Of a DNA stretch of 64,000 bases, positions 46,501 to 55,366 are shown piece by piece (positions within the stretch are counted from its first letter, which is position 1; the number at the start of each line of letters is the position of its first letter). Below the pieces are notes generated by a model. It saw only the letters and a list, made by a program, of their open reading frames with translations. It had not been told where the DNA came from and ran no database searches. Location: NCBI GenBank assembly GCA_016285515.1, contig JAEEQW010000006.1:80782-144781 (forward strand), read 5' to 3'. The stretch comes from Bacteroidales bacterium (GTDB lineage: Bacteria; Bacteroidota; Bacteroidia; Bacteroidales; BM520). Both the position numbers and the translations under genes were made by a program.

Positions 46501-48126
46501 GAACAGTTGTTCCTGGATTTGGGTCTTTCTGTTACACTTGAACAGACATTCTTCAACAAATACTATACTGTCGGCACTTATCAGGGTGCAAGTTCAGAAG
46601 TGGCTGAAAAGGCTATTTTGGTGGGAACAAGTAAAAACGGTCTTCTTTATTCAGGTATAACTTATGCCGACAGTACAAAGAAATGGCTGTCAGGTGTCAG
46701 GGATATTGATGAATCAGGTGCATACAACTGGATACGTTCCGGTGAGTCAACCGATAACACCGCACCTGAAAACAACGACTGGAACCTGAGTATTGGTGGT
46801 AATGGTACACCTATTGGTCTTGCATGGGACCCAGGAAGTGCGTACGAAGGCATTCTCAACGGTACATGGGCACCATACTGTATGGCAGCTTATTCAACTC
46901 AGCATGATGTGGCTCCTGCCTATAATTCAACATCCAAGTCACTGTCACCGATGGAATCATTGTACAGCGTTGATGTTGTATTCACATCTGACAAGTCCAA
47001 ATGGACACGTTGTCCTGTCATCGAAATGTGCTCCGATGCTTCACTTTCAGAAGGAAATGTTGGAAAATACAGGGTAAGAGACGGCTGGTCAGTTGACAAG
47101 AATGGCAACACCATCTCTGAAGCTGCAAAGGCTCAGTATCTTGCCGGCAACTACACTCCTAACTATGATGACCCTGAGGCTCCTGACTACATCAGTGCCA
47201 AGGGTATGGGCTGGTTCCCAGGTTATGCTATTAACATTGAAACCGGTGAAAGACTTAACATGATGTTTGGTGAAGACTCCTGGCTGATTGGTGAAAACGG
47301 ACGTGATATGAAATGGAATCCGACACCAAATCAGGTTCTGGGAATGTATCAGCCAATTTCACAATATGCAGATCCTCCTACATCAGCAATCCTCTTTGGC
47401 GGTAAACACTACGTCTATGTGATGGGAAGCAGAACAGCTGTCTTCGGAAACACTCCTAACCCGTTATTCGACTGCCCGGCTTACGATGCAGGTCTGTTTA
47501 TCTACGATGCTCTGACAAGAACAGAAGGCTTGCCAAACGTTCTCATCGATCAGAAACGTCAATGTGTTTATGCAGCTGCAATGTATGTATCAATTCCATT
47601 GATTAATCAACGTTATTATGATGCAGCACAGTCATATCTTGATAACACTGCTACAGTATCCATAAGAGTCAACAGACCTTACCAGAGATACTTTACAGAT
47701 GAAACTATCAATGATCCTACTGCTGACAACAATTACTATTATCCTGTTTACTCTTTCACAACCGATGGTATGGCTGCTGAAAGAAACAACAAGGAAATGC
47801 TTGTTACAGAGCTTGATGACATCAACATTGTTCCAAATCCTTACTACGGACTTGGTGATTATGATGCCAACCAGCTTGAAAACAATGTAAGAATTGTCAA
47901 TCTGCCTCAAACATGTACTATTAAGATTTTCAATATTAGTGGTCAGCTTATCCGTTCATTCTCAAAGTCCAGTGATGAATCATATCAGCAATGGGATTTG
48001 AAGAACGAGCACAACATTCCTATCGCAAGTGGTATTTACATCATTTACGTGGATGTTCCGGGTGTTGGTTCAAAGACTTTGAAGTGGATGGGTCAGATAC
48101 GTCCTACCGACTTAAATACCTTCTAA
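43504..48126 (+). CDS. Very large secreted protein with T9SS C-terminal sorting domain
   Basis: A 1540-residue protein with an N-terminal hydrophobic signal (about 8-28). The body is rich in Asp, Asn, Gly and Tyr, with several calcium-loop-like DxDxDG segments (for example DNDHDGNYDP near 235 and DVDGSGQYN near 375). The C-terminus has the sorting-domain pattern: VPNPYYG (about 1443), IKIFNISGQLIRSF, and IASGIYIIYVDV, then a short conserved-looking tail ending RPTDLNTF. It is expected to cross the outer membrane by T9SS and stay at or leave the surface. No enzymatic domain was recognised. It lies 21 bases after the TonB-dependent receptor gene and 20 before the PorV-like gene. Confidence 0.85.
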   Translation: MRKNYINMKKIACLFLTFALFSFFTTANCEEAKGRKQGKSENEIKSNSAGCAPGANYKYLQVNNVSCRINTGGDMWWDFENPQYEIPAGSSKTSMFSGSLWIGGVDANQVLKVAAVKYRQGPTFNGGNDYWPGPLYVKNSPNPQEGITISEVDAATCLKYDKLFFMSQEMVNDFLANCDPETGYYDASIDDDYNIPDEILNWPAHPDMTDSKSQYQSYYLAPFYDNDHDGNYDPYKGDYPYYDLSNILCSSNYAGDPTFVPATTMEGNGIQVDQCIKGDETLWWVFNDKGNIHTESFGDATGFEIRGQAFGFASNDEINNMTFYSYEIINRSSYTLTNTYFSQWVDTDLGYSYDDYVGCDVLRGLGYCYNGKDVDGSGQYNAYGSQPPAIGVDFFQGPYLDPDGYDNPAFYGDGLLGPAYNAQNTANENLDCSIVAQNGQMINFTYGNGPKVGPKTGRFLVRAEAINGVNFGNGIVDDERFGMRRFVYHVNTSGNYNSDPKYAADYYNLLRGIWNDNTKMKYGGNGHISSGAEDIDADFMFPGDSDPCWWGTNGVKPANPEWTEETANNTPYDRRFMQSAGPFTLRPGMVNYITVGIPWARATSGGPGINGSVKLLRTVDDKCQALFDNCFSVVNGPNAPDLTILELENELVFYISNRESNDSGNNFGESYSEVDPYIESVGYSRDSSTYKFEGYIVYQLIDNEASISDIGDESKIRQVFQCDITNGVSKIVNYTYDSNLDANVPTMMVNGADEGISHTFKLTTDAFDNTTLVNHKSYYFTAIAYGYNMYKKYSDQLSEHDENCGLDGQTKAFLSGRKNIKTYEAIPHKPMGGIIVNSTYGDQPAIKRVQGHGNGGLILNVDDKTVETILAKEPIKYQLNDDGTLMLVDTIINKETYPSAILKDNDYAMGTDKYPIAYEMQYQRNYSPLNIKVIDPLNVVNTTYELKFDPFTYATKHNVSNSSTVGVADTAGMEVCTWQLHDIDNDITYYSDTSLVFKYEQLFLDLGLSVTLEQTFFNKYYTVGTYQGASSEVAEKAILVGTSKNGLLYSGITYADSTKKWLSGVRDIDESGAYNWIRSGESTDNTAPENNDWNLSIGGNGTPIGLAWDPGSAYEGILNGTWAPYCMAAYSTQHDVAPAYNSTSKSLSPMESLYSVDVVFTSDKSKWTRCPVIEMCSDASLSEGNVGKYRVRDGWSVDKNGNTISEAAKAQYLAGNYTPNYDDPEAPDYISAKGMGWFPGYAINIETGERLNMMFGEDSWLIGENGRDMKWNPTPNQVLGMYQPISQYADPPTSAILFGGKHYVYVMGSRTAVFGNTPNPLFDCPAYDAGLFIYDALTRTEGLPNVLIDQKRQCVYAAAMYVSIPLINQRYYDAAQSYLDNTATVSIRVNRPYQRYFTDETINDPTADNNYYYPVYSFTTDGMAAERNNKEMLVTELDDINIVPNPYYGLGDYDANQLENNVRIVNLPQTCTIKIFNISGQLIRSFSKSSDESYQQWDLKNEHNIPIASGIYIIYVDVPGVGSKTLKWMGQIRPTDLNTF

Positions 48127-48146
48127 TATTCAGTGTTTTATGTTAA

Positions 48147-49217
48147 ATGTTAAAATTATCAATGATGAAACAAATATATAGAAATTGTATTGCTGCTTTA
48201 TTAGTAGTGTTAATGATGTTTCCGATGTCTCTTCAGGCCGGAAACAAGGATCGTGTCGGTGAAGCAGGTGCATCAGAACTTTTAATAAATCCATGGTCAC
48301 AGACCTCCGGCTGGGGCAACTGCAATTCAGGCCTCGTCCGCGGTATTGAAAGCACATTCTCCAATATTGCAGGTGCTGCTTTTACTAAAGGTACCGATGT
48401 GGGCTTTACCTATACAAATTATATGAACAACCTTAATCTTATGGCCGCTGCCCTTTCACAACAGCTCGGGAGTGCCGGTGTCTTGAGTCTTTACTTCTCC
48501 AACCTTTCTATCGGTGAAGTGTATTACACCTCTGAGGACCAGCCGGAACCAACAGGCGCAACTTTTTCACCTAATCTCCTGAATGTCGGACTCGGTTTTT
48601 CAAGATTGTTCTCCAACAGTATCTCCGCAGGTATTCTGGTTAAACTCATCAGTGAGTCAATACCTAACCTTTCAGCTACCGGTGTTGCATTTGATATTGG
48701 TATTCAGTATGTTACAGGACGTCACGAGAACATCAAATTCGGTATCACCTTAAGAAACTGGGGTCCATCAATGAAATATTCAGGCGATGGTTTCTCAATT
48801 CGTACAACCCTCTCAGGCAAAGGTGAAAACCAGTTCACTCTTATGGTACGTCCTAATGCGTTTGAGCTTCCTTCACAACTGCTCATCGGCGGCGGCTACG
48901 ACTTCCTGTTCGAAGGTAACTATCGTCTTACCCTCGCAGCAACCTTCGTATCCAATGCGTTCTCAAAAGACCAGTTCGTCGGCGGACTTGAATTCTCATT
49001 CAAGGACTACCTCATTATCAGAGGCGGATACACCTATGAAAATGGTATCACAAGTGCTGCAAACCGTGAAACCATCTACACAGGCCCAAGCTGCGGCGCA
49101 ACAGTCCATATTCCTGTAAACAAAGAACAGCATACAGGTTTCGATATCGACTATAGCTACAGATTCACCAACCCGTTCGGTGGTATTCATTCTGTTGGCG
49201 TAAAATTAGATTTCTAA
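48147..49217 (+). CDS. PorV/PorQ-family outer-membrane protein
   Basis: A 356-residue FadL-like beta-barrel protein related to PorV, the shuttle that carries T9SS cargo to the attachment complex. After a signal peptide (to about residue 31, SLQAG) comes VGEAGASELLINPW, the family N-terminus, then IAGAAFTKGTDVGFTY, FSPNLLNVGLGFSRLFS, FDIGIQYVTG, and the terminal strand SVGVKLDF. ATGs at 48162 and 48165 would give a more typical signal peptide. As the last gene with the receptor and T9SS-type protein, it may serve that protein specifically. Whether it is the general PorV cannot be told. Confidence 0.85.
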   Translation: MLKLSMMKQIYRNCIAALLVVLMMFPMSLQAGNKDRVGEAGASELLINPWSQTSGWGNCNSGLVRGIESTFSNIAGAAFTKGTDVGFTYTNYMNNLNLMAAALSQQLGSAGVLSLYFSNLSIGEVYYTSEDQPEPTGATFSPNLLNVGLGFSRLFSNSISAGILVKLISESIPNLSATGVAFDIGIQYVTGRHENIKFGITLRNWGPSMKYSGDGFSIRTTLSGKGENQFTLMVRPNAFELPSQLLIGGGYDFLFEGNYRLTLAATFVSNAFSKDQFVGGLEFSFKDYLIIRGGYTYENGITSAANRETIYTGPSCGATVHIPVNKEQHTGFDIDYSYRFTNPFGGIHSVGVKLDF

Positions 49218-49242
49218 TTTATAGTTAGGAACGAATTTTAAT

Positions 49243-49274
49243 GAAAGAACCCTTTCTTAGGGTTCTTTCTTTTT
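49243..49274 (+). terminator. Rho-independent terminator after the TonB-receptor operon
   Basis: An 11-base perfect stem (GAAAGAACCCT at 49243-49253 and AGGGTTCTTTC at 49259-49269) with a 5-base loop is followed by five T residues. It closes the three-gene unit 26 bases after the PorV-like stop. Confidence 0.87.
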
Positions 49275-49313
49275 GTATTTTATTACTATCATTTATTGCA
49301 AAATATTTGTGTT

Positions 49314-49787
49314 ATGGCTAAAGTAAAATATTTCACAGAAGAAGGTTTGAATAAACTAAAAGCTGAACTGCAGCATCTTATAACCGTAGAAAGACCGGCT
49401 GTTGCCCGACAGATTTCAGAGGCCCGCGACAAAGGCGACCTTTCCGAAAATGCCGAATATGACGCCGCCAAGGATGCACAGGGCATGCTCGAATATAAAA
49501 TCGCCAAATTACAGGAAGATCTCGCATGTGCCCGTATTATTGACGAATCCAAAATCGACACCTCAAAAGTGCTGATACTCTCCAAAGTGAAACTCCTCAA
49601 CCTCCAGAATAATAAGGAGGTCTCATACACGATCGTTCCGGAAAACGAAGCAAACTTCAAACTGGGCAAGATTTCCATCTCTTCACCTATCGCCAAAGGC
49701 CTGCTTGGAAAATCCGTTGACGAAACAGTGGAAATTAAGGTGCCTGCCGGAATCATGAAATATAAGATTCTCGAGATATCACGATAA
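49314..49787 (+). CDS. greA: Transcription elongation factor GreA
   Basis: Rescues backtracked RNA polymerase by stimulating transcript cleavage. The N-terminal coiled coil begins YFTEEGLNKLKAEL, carries ARDKGDLSENAEYDAAKDAQG with the acidic tip residues (about 41-61), and the FKBP-like C-domain has SISSPIAKGLLGKSVDETVEI. The ATG at 49314 is chosen; a TTG at 49296 would add six residues with no family support. It is followed by the HIT and nadK genes. Confidence 0.95.
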   Translation: MAKVKYFTEEGLNKLKAELQHLITVERPAVARQISEARDKGDLSENAEYDAAKDAQGMLEYKIAKLQEDLACARIIDESKIDTSKVLILSKVKLLNLQNNKEVSYTIVPENEANFKLGKISISSPIAKGLLGKSVDETVEIKVPAGIMKYKILEISR

Positions 49788-49814
49788 TTTATTAATATTC
49801 AAATATTTAATTCA

Positions 49815-50207
49815 ATGTCAACTCTATTCACCAAAATAATCAATGGCGAAATACCTTCCTACAAGGTTGCCGAAAATGAGAATTATTATGCCTTTCTTGA
49901 CATCAATCCGCTTGCGAAAGGCCATACTCTCGTGGTTCCAAAACTTGAAAAAGACTATATATTTGACTTGGATGACAAGACATATTCCGGATTGTTCCTT
50001 TTCGCAAAAAAAGTTGCAATAGCCATCAAAAAAGCTATCCCTTGTCAGAAGGTCGGCATAGCCGTCATCGGTCTCGATGTGAACCATGTTCATGTCCACC
50101 TTGTTCCGATGAATGAGTCCGGTGACCTCGACTTCTCTCGTAAAAAATTGTCACTCAATGCAATGGAATTCGAGGAAATCGCCAATTCAATAAGTGAACA
50201 GTTATGA
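49815..50207 (+). CDS. HIT-family nucleotide-binding protein
   Basis: A 130-residue histidine-triad protein of the Hint type, which hydrolyses nucleoside phosphoramidates or related dinucleotides. The N-terminus TLFTKIINGEIPSYKVAENENYYAFLDINPLAKGHTLVVPK is typical, and the triad is HVHVHLVPM (about 95-103). Its TGA overlaps the nadK ATG by four bases, so the two are translationally coupled. The physiological substrate is unknown. Confidence 0.93.
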   Translation: MSTLFTKIINGEIPSYKVAENENYYAFLDINPLAKGHTLVVPKLEKDYIFDLDDKTYSGLFLFAKKVAIAIKKAIPCQKVGIAVIGLDVNHVHVHLVPMNESGDLDFSRKKLSLNAMEFEEIANSISEQL

Positions 50208-51085
50208 ACATCATAGCCGTATATGGTAAGGAAATCAATGATAATCACTTGGATAACCTGCAGATGATTATCTCCCGTATCGAGAAGGAGAATTTCCGGG
50301 TGGCTGTTTATTCGGATTTCTTTGAAAAGATTTCCGGCAAAATAACTTTTGTCTCGGAACCATTGGTCTTCGGCCAGGAAGATGACATGGTCCGCGATGC
50401 GAAATTCCTTTTCTCAGTCGGCGGTGACGGCACCATGCTCGACACCGTTCATATCATCAAGGATACGGCAGTCCCTGTCTTAGGCTTCAATTTTGGCAGA
50501 ATGGGTTTCCTTTCCATTGTACGCAGCGATTTTATCGAGAACACACTTGACCAGATTTTCACGGGCAGATATGAAATTGAACACAGGAGTCTGATAAAAG
50601 TCGAATGTGGCACCGATGCCTTCAAAAACTGCAACTATGCCCTCAACGAAATCTGCTTCTCCAGGCATTACCCATATTCGATGCTGTCACTCAAAATCTG
50701 GGTCAATGACTTGTATTTCAACACTTATTGGTCAGACGGCCTGATACTTGCAACACCAACGGGATCAACCGCTTATTCCTTGTCCTGCGGCGGACCGATT
50801 CTTTATCCCGATACTAAAAGTTTCGTGATAAGTCCTATGGCATCACACAATTTAACAGCCCGTTCTTTCGTTATTCCCGATGACAGTAAGATAACTGTTC
50901 GTGTCGAATGTCGTGAACCGGACTTCTGTGTGAATGTTGACTCCGCTGCACGCTTCTTCAAAAGCAACAGTTCTTTTACCGTCCGGAAAAATGACTTTGA
51001 CTTCAATTTGGTACGGCCGTATAGTGAAAATTTCTTAAAAACCATACGCGAAAAATTAAATTGGGGGTTAGATGTTAGGAATTAA
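50204..51085 (+). CDS. nadK: NAD kinase
   Basis: Phosphorylates NAD to NADP. The GGDGTMLDTVHII motif (about 69-81) gives the ATP/NAD site with catalytic Asp, followed by GFNFGRMGFLS (about 90-100) and LATPTGSTAYSLSCGGPI (about 183-200). Length of 293 residues is normal. It overlaps the HIT gene and is followed by porG, which appears to have its own promoter. Confidence 0.95.
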   Translation: MNIIAVYGKEINDNHLDNLQMIISRIEKENFRVAVYSDFFEKISGKITFVSEPLVFGQEDDMVRDAKFLFSVGGDGTMLDTVHIIKDTAVPVLGFNFGRMGFLSIVRSDFIENTLDQIFTGRYEIEHRSLIKVECGTDAFKNCNYALNEICFSRHYPYSMLSLKIWVNDLYFNTYWSDGLILATPTGSTAYSLSCGGPILYPDTKSFVISPMASHNLTARSFVIPDDSKITVRVECREPDFCVNVDSAARFFKSNSSFTVRKNDFDFNLVRPYSENFLKTIREKLNWGLDVRN

Positions 51086-51097
51086 TTGAGCATTTAT

Positions 51098-51105
51098 TAA
51101 TTTTG
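51098..51105 (+). promoter_or_regulatory. Promoter -7 element for porG-uppS-bamA
   Basis: TAATTTTG matches TAnnTTTG and ends 7 bases before the porG ATG at 51113, implying a very short leader. No -33 element is clear; transcription from the greA side is also possible. Confidence 0.38.
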
Positions 51106-51112
51106 CAATTTT

Positions 51113-51955
51113 ATGCAGATGAAGAAGTTGTGTTTGGTAATATTGAGTGTTGTCACGCTTGGCGTCAGCAACGGTTATTCTCAGAGGAGAAACGATTTCG
51201 GTTTTGTAGGCGGAGGCAGTTATTATCTCGGTGAATTGAACCCGGGGACGCAGTTCGCAAATGTCCACGCCTCATTTGGGGCCTATTACAGGCGGAATTT
51301 CGGACAACGGCTGTCTGCACGTCTTTCAGCCAATTATGCCTCTATATCGGGAAAAGACACCAAAAAAAGCATTTTTGGCAAGGAGCTTGGATATGCTCCA
51401 CGCAAAGGTGAGTTCAAGTCGACATTGGTTGATGTCAGTGCAACTTTGGAAATCAACTTCTTGAATTATTTCATTGGTGCATCAAGGTATTTCTGGACGC
51501 CTTACATGGTTTTGGGAGCAGGAGGCATCTATCAGCTCTCCCTTTCGGGTTCGTTCGTGGGCGAAGACCCTTCTAATTTATACGTCATAACTAATGATGA
51601 TATTCAAAGACGGAAATGGCCCGAACATTCAACTGACACAATTATGACGAAATCTGGGAAAATCACACCCAATCTAAACTTCGGTTTCGGCTTCAAATAT
51701 TCTGTTTCCGACCGTATCGGTTTATTTGCCGAGTGGGTGATGCACAAGACTTTCATTGACTGGCTTGATGGTTTTTATTTTGATAAAAAATATATTGGGG
51801 CAGATCCTGGTTCATGGAATAAAGATAACAGAATCGACTATGCACACATCTGTGATGTTTCAACCAAAGACTGGTACTCGTTTTTCCAGTTGGGTATCTG
51901 CTTTGCTTTCAATTTAAGTAATAAGAATGATTGTTATGATCATTTGCGCAAATAA
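51113..51955 (+). CDS. porG: PorG-type (DUF6089) T9SS outer-membrane protein
   Basis: A 280-residue outer-membrane barrel. PorG of Porphyromonas is the outer-membrane anchor of the T9SS PorK-PorN ring. A signal peptide (about 1-24, NGYSQ) is followed by FGFVGGGSYYLGELNP, the family N-terminus, then SFGAYYRRNFGQRLSARLSANY, and a terminal strand FQLGICFAFNL. Its position just upstream of uppS, bamA and two skp-like genes is the order I know from Bacteroidales and supports the call. Confidence 0.83.
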   Translation: MQMKKLCLVILSVVTLGVSNGYSQRRNDFGFVGGGSYYLGELNPGTQFANVHASFGAYYRRNFGQRLSARLSANYASISGKDTKKSIFGKELGYAPRKGEFKSTLVDVSATLEINFLNYFIGASRYFWTPYMVLGAGGIYQLSLSGSFVGEDPSNLYVITNDDIQRRKWPEHSTDTIMTKSGKITPNLNFGFGFKYSVSDRIGLFAEWVMHKTFIDWLDGFYFDKKYIGADPGSWNKDNRIDYAHICDVSTKDWYSFFQLGICFAFNLSNKNDCYDHLRK

Positions 51956-51961
51956 CAGATT

Positions 51962-52684
51962 ATGAGTGATATGAAAAGGACCCCGACACATGTCGGAATA
52001 ATAATGGACGGTAACGGCAGATGGGCTACAAAACGCCACGAGTCACGCAGTTACGGGCACGAACATGGTGCCGATATTGTCCATGATATTATCGATGCAA
52101 GCCTTACGAGAGGTGTCAAATATCTTACGCTGTACACTTTTTCCACCGAAAACAAGAATCGTCCCAAGGACGAAGTTGATTCGCTGTTCCATCTTGTCGT
52201 AACCACAATCAACAAGAATATGCCTGACCTTATGGAGAAAAGGGTGAGAGTCAGGGTGATAGGTGATTTGAATGCCATCGATCAGTTTGTGGTTGATTGT
52301 TTCAACTGGTGTATGGAAGAGACTAAGGATAATGATGCCATGGAACTCATTATTGCTATGAACTATTCCTCCCGTGACGAAATAAGCAGGATGGTCCGGA
52401 CTGTTGCACAGGAAGTCAAAGATGGCAAAGCTGACGTTTCCGACATTGATGAGAAGTTCATTTCAAACCATCTTGACACTAGGGATTTCCCTGATCCGGA
52501 CCTGATTATCAGAACCGGCGGTGAATTCCGTCTGAGCAATTTTATGATGTGGCAGGCTTCATATTCGGAATTGTATTTTACAGACATCTTGTGGCCGGAC
52601 TTCACCCCCGCAGAGCTGAATGCCGCAATTGATGAATATATGAATCGCGAAAGACGTTTCGGCAAAGTGTCCAACAATGAATAA
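51962..52684 (+). CDS. uppS: Undecaprenyl diphosphate synthase
   Basis: A cis-prenyltransferase that builds C55 undecaprenyl diphosphate from isoprenoid units for the cell-wall carrier lipid. The catalytic motif HVGIIMDGNGRWATKR has Asp16, and the C-terminal signature is DLIIRTGGEFRLSNFMMWQASYSELYF (about 178-204). Length of 240 residues fits. It starts 6 bases after porG and ends 12 bases before bamA. The carrier recycling enzyme uppP is also in this window, 17 kb away. Confidence 0.96.
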   Translation: MSDMKRTPTHVGIIMDGNGRWATKRHESRSYGHEHGADIVHDIIDASLTRGVKYLTLYTFSTENKNRPKDEVDSLFHLVVTTINKNMPDLMEKRVRVRVIGDLNAIDQFVVDCFNWCMEETKDNDAMELIIAMNYSSRDEISRMVRTVAQEVKDGKADVSDIDEKFISNHLDTRDFPDPDLIIRTGGEFRLSNFMMWQASYSELYFTDILWPDFTPAELNAAIDEYMNRERRFGKVSNNE

Positions 52685-52696
52685 AACCAATTGCTG

Positions 52697-55339
52697 ATGA
52701 ATAAAAAATTATACCTATTCCTGTTTTTACTGGTGATTTGTGTTGGGAACGCATACTCTCAGGTAAGTTTCTCCAATACGGGGAGGGATATAAGTTATTC
52801 ATCTCCAAAAAAATATAAAATCGGAGGAATCACAATTTCCGGAGTGGAATTTCTTGATGAAAATGTCCTCAAGATGCTTTCCGGCCTGCGGGTGGGACAA
52901 GTGGTTGAAGTTCCGGGTGAGGAAATCACCAAGGCAGTCAAAAACCTCTGGAAACAAGGTCTTTTTGAAGATGTCTCCATCACTGTCACATCAATTGTTG
53001 ACGATCAGATATTTCTCGACATTTATCTCGCAGAACGCCCGCGCCTTTCCAAATTCGCATTCAAGGGAATCAGCAAGAGCGATGTCGATGACATCCGTGA
53101 CGAAATCAACATCACACGTGGCGATGTCGTGACAGATAACATGCTTATCCGTGTCACCAACAGGATAAAGTCCTTTTACATGAAAAAAGGCTATTACAAT
53201 GTTGATGTGGATATTAAGCAAATTCCGGATACCACCGAGATCAACTCTCTGAGTCTCATGATAGATATCAATAAAAACCGCAAGGTTAAGATTCAGAGCA
53301 TTAATATTACAGGTAATGACCATCTCAGCGATGCTGCCATCAAAAACACTTTCAAGGAAACCAAGCAAAAGGGCCATTTCACGATTATCGATAATATGGA
53401 CACGCTTTTTATGTCAACCTTGAAGGCAGCAAGAAGCCTTGATCTTGGAGACATTTTTTACAATGTGTATAACTACGGTGTTGACAATGCAAGCATACGA
53501 TTGTTCAAGTCCTCGAAATTTGTCAGGGACAAATGGGATGAGGACAAACTGCTCCTGGTGAACAAGTATAACACTCTTGGTTACAGGGATTTCAAGATTT
53601 TGAATGACACTGTTTACTTTACTCCCGATGGTCAAAGTCTGATGCTTGACATTGACCTCGATGAAGGAAGCAAATATTATTTCCGAAACATCACTTGGGT
53701 CGGAAACACCAAATATTCATCGGATTACCTCAATCAGATTCTTAAAATCAAGAAGGGTGATGTGTATAATCAGAAGGAGCTTGAGACGAACCTCAATTAC
53801 AACATGACCGGCATGGACGTCAGTTCGCTTTACATGGATGACGGTTATCTCTATTTCCGTGTGAATCCGGTGGAGGTGAGAGTAGAGAACGATTCCATTG
53901 ATATGGAGATACAGATAATCGAAGGAACTCAGGCGTCGGTCAATAAAGTTAAGATCTTCGGAAACACTAAAACAAATGACAATGTGGCACTTAGAGACGT
54001 GAGGTCTCTCCCTGGAAACTTGTTCAGCAGGTCGGAGATTATTCGTTCTCAGAGAGAGCTTGCGTCATTGGGATATTTCAATGCGGAGACCATTAATCCG
54101 GAGGTTGAGCAGAACATGACCGACGGTTCGATTGACCTCAAATACACTGTGGAAGAGACCTCTTCCGACCAATTGGAACTTTCGGGAGGTTATGCCTACG
54201 GAAGAATCATCGGTACGGTAGGTGTGAAGTTTTCCAATTTCTCCATGAGAAATCTTTTCAACAAAGATGCATGGAAGCCTGTCCCTTCGGGAGACGGACA
54301 GACCTTGAGTCTGCATCTTCAGACATACGGCGTTGGGTATATCAGTGGAAGTGTTTCATTTACAGAACCTTGGCTCGGTGGCAAGAAGCCTAACGCTTTC
54401 AGTACGACTTATTATTATTCACATTATACCAACGGATATTCAAAAACCAGCACTTATTATGGCAGTTTTGATCAGCATGGCCTGATTTTTGGATTAGGAA
54501 GAAGATTAGAGTGGCCGGATGATTTCTTCACTCTGTATCAGTCTATAAATATGATTAGATATTCATTGGTAAACTACACGGGTATTTTTGCGTTTGACGA
54601 GGCGGGCAACGGCGATTACTATAATTTCAATTATGGTATAACGCTGGCGCGTAATTCCACCGACCAGATATTTTATCCGCGCAGGGGCTCCGACATATCT
54701 CTCGGGGTAAGGATCACTCCTCCGTATTCTCTCTTTAATCCTCATACTGCAGCGGAATACAGCGAGATGTCAACAAACGACCGTTACAGATGGATTGAAT
54801 ATCACAAATGGGATTTCAAGGCTGCCTGGTATCAGCAGATAGCAGGTGACCTTGTGCTTATGGTAAGAGCCAAGTTTGGTGTGTTGGGATGTTACAACAA
54901 GACATTGGGAATCACACCTTTTGAAAGATATTTCCTTGGCGGTGACGGTATCAGCACCTACAACAATTTCGATGGTCGTGAAATAATTGGTTTCAGGGGT
55001 TATGCCAACGAATCGCTTACACCTGACCATTACATTGACAACGATGTGGGCGGTACTGTCTATAACAAAAACACAGTGGAATTGAGATACCCTCTGTCTC
55101 TCAACCCGACTGCAGTCATTTATGCACTGATGTTCATAGAAACAGGTAATTGCTGGGCAACATTCAAGAGTGTCAATCCTTTTGATCTGTATCGTTCGGC
55201 AGGCGTGGGTGTACGAATCTATATGCCGATGTTCGGTTTGCTGGGTCTTGACTGGGGTTATGGCTTCGATAATGTTCCAGGCGATCCAAGTGCCAACGGC
55301 AGTCAGTTCCATTTCTCCATTAACGGTTCAATTGATTAA
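52697..55339 (+). CDS. bamA: BamA, outer-membrane protein assembly factor
   Basis: The Omp85-family core of the barrel-assembly machinery. A signal peptide (MNKKLYLFLFLLVICVGNAYSQ) precedes a series of POTRA domains (about 40-460, with ISGVEFLDENVLKMLSGLRVGQ and ITGNDHLSDAAIKNTF) and a barrel with the conserved ERYFLGGDG (about 741) and IIGFRGYANES motifs. A region of about 50 residues between the second and third POTRA (about 233-280) is unlike textbook BamA and common in this phylum. The ATG at 52697 is used; a TTG two codons earlier is ignored. Two skp-like genes follow. Confidence 0.95.
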   Translation: MNKKLYLFLFLLVICVGNAYSQVSFSNTGRDISYSSPKKYKIGGITISGVEFLDENVLKMLSGLRVGQVVEVPGEEITKAVKNLWKQGLFEDVSITVTSIVDDQIFLDIYLAERPRLSKFAFKGISKSDVDDIRDEINITRGDVVTDNMLIRVTNRIKSFYMKKGYYNVDVDIKQIPDTTEINSLSLMIDINKNRKVKIQSINITGNDHLSDAAIKNTFKETKQKGHFTIIDNMDTLFMSTLKAARSLDLGDIFYNVYNYGVDNASIRLFKSSKFVRDKWDEDKLLLVNKYNTLGYRDFKILNDTVYFTPDGQSLMLDIDLDEGSKYYFRNITWVGNTKYSSDYLNQILKIKKGDVYNQKELETNLNYNMTGMDVSSLYMDDGYLYFRVNPVEVRVENDSIDMEIQIIEGTQASVNKVKIFGNTKTNDNVALRDVRSLPGNLFSRSEIIRSQRELASLGYFNAETINPEVEQNMTDGSIDLKYTVEETSSDQLELSGGYAYGRIIGTVGVKFSNFSMRNLFNKDAWKPVPSGDGQTLSLHLQTYGVGYISGSVSFTEPWLGGKKPNAFSTTYYYSHYTNGYSKTSTYYGSFDQHGLIFGLGRRLEWPDDFFTLYQSINMIRYSLVNYTGIFAFDEAGNGDYYNFNYGITLARNSTDQIFYPRRGSDISLGVRITPPYSLFNPHTAAEYSEMSTNDRYRWIEYHKWDFKAAWYQQIAGDLVLMVRAKFGVLGCYNKTLGITPFERYFLGGDGISTYNNFDGREIIGFRGYANESLTPDHYIDNDVGGTVYNKNTVELRYPLSLNPTAVIYALMFIETGNCWATFKSVNPFDLYRSAGVGVRIYMPMFGLLGLDWGYGFDNVPGDPSANGSQFHFSINGSID

Positions 55340-55366
55340 TTATTAACAATTTAAAAATATTTGAAA

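Noticed and set aside
49296..49298. TTG start for GreA
   Set aside because: The added residues do not fit the family, and ATG 49314 begins the usual GreA N-terminus. TTG starts at 33675, 35566, 52691 and 55361 were dropped for the same reason.
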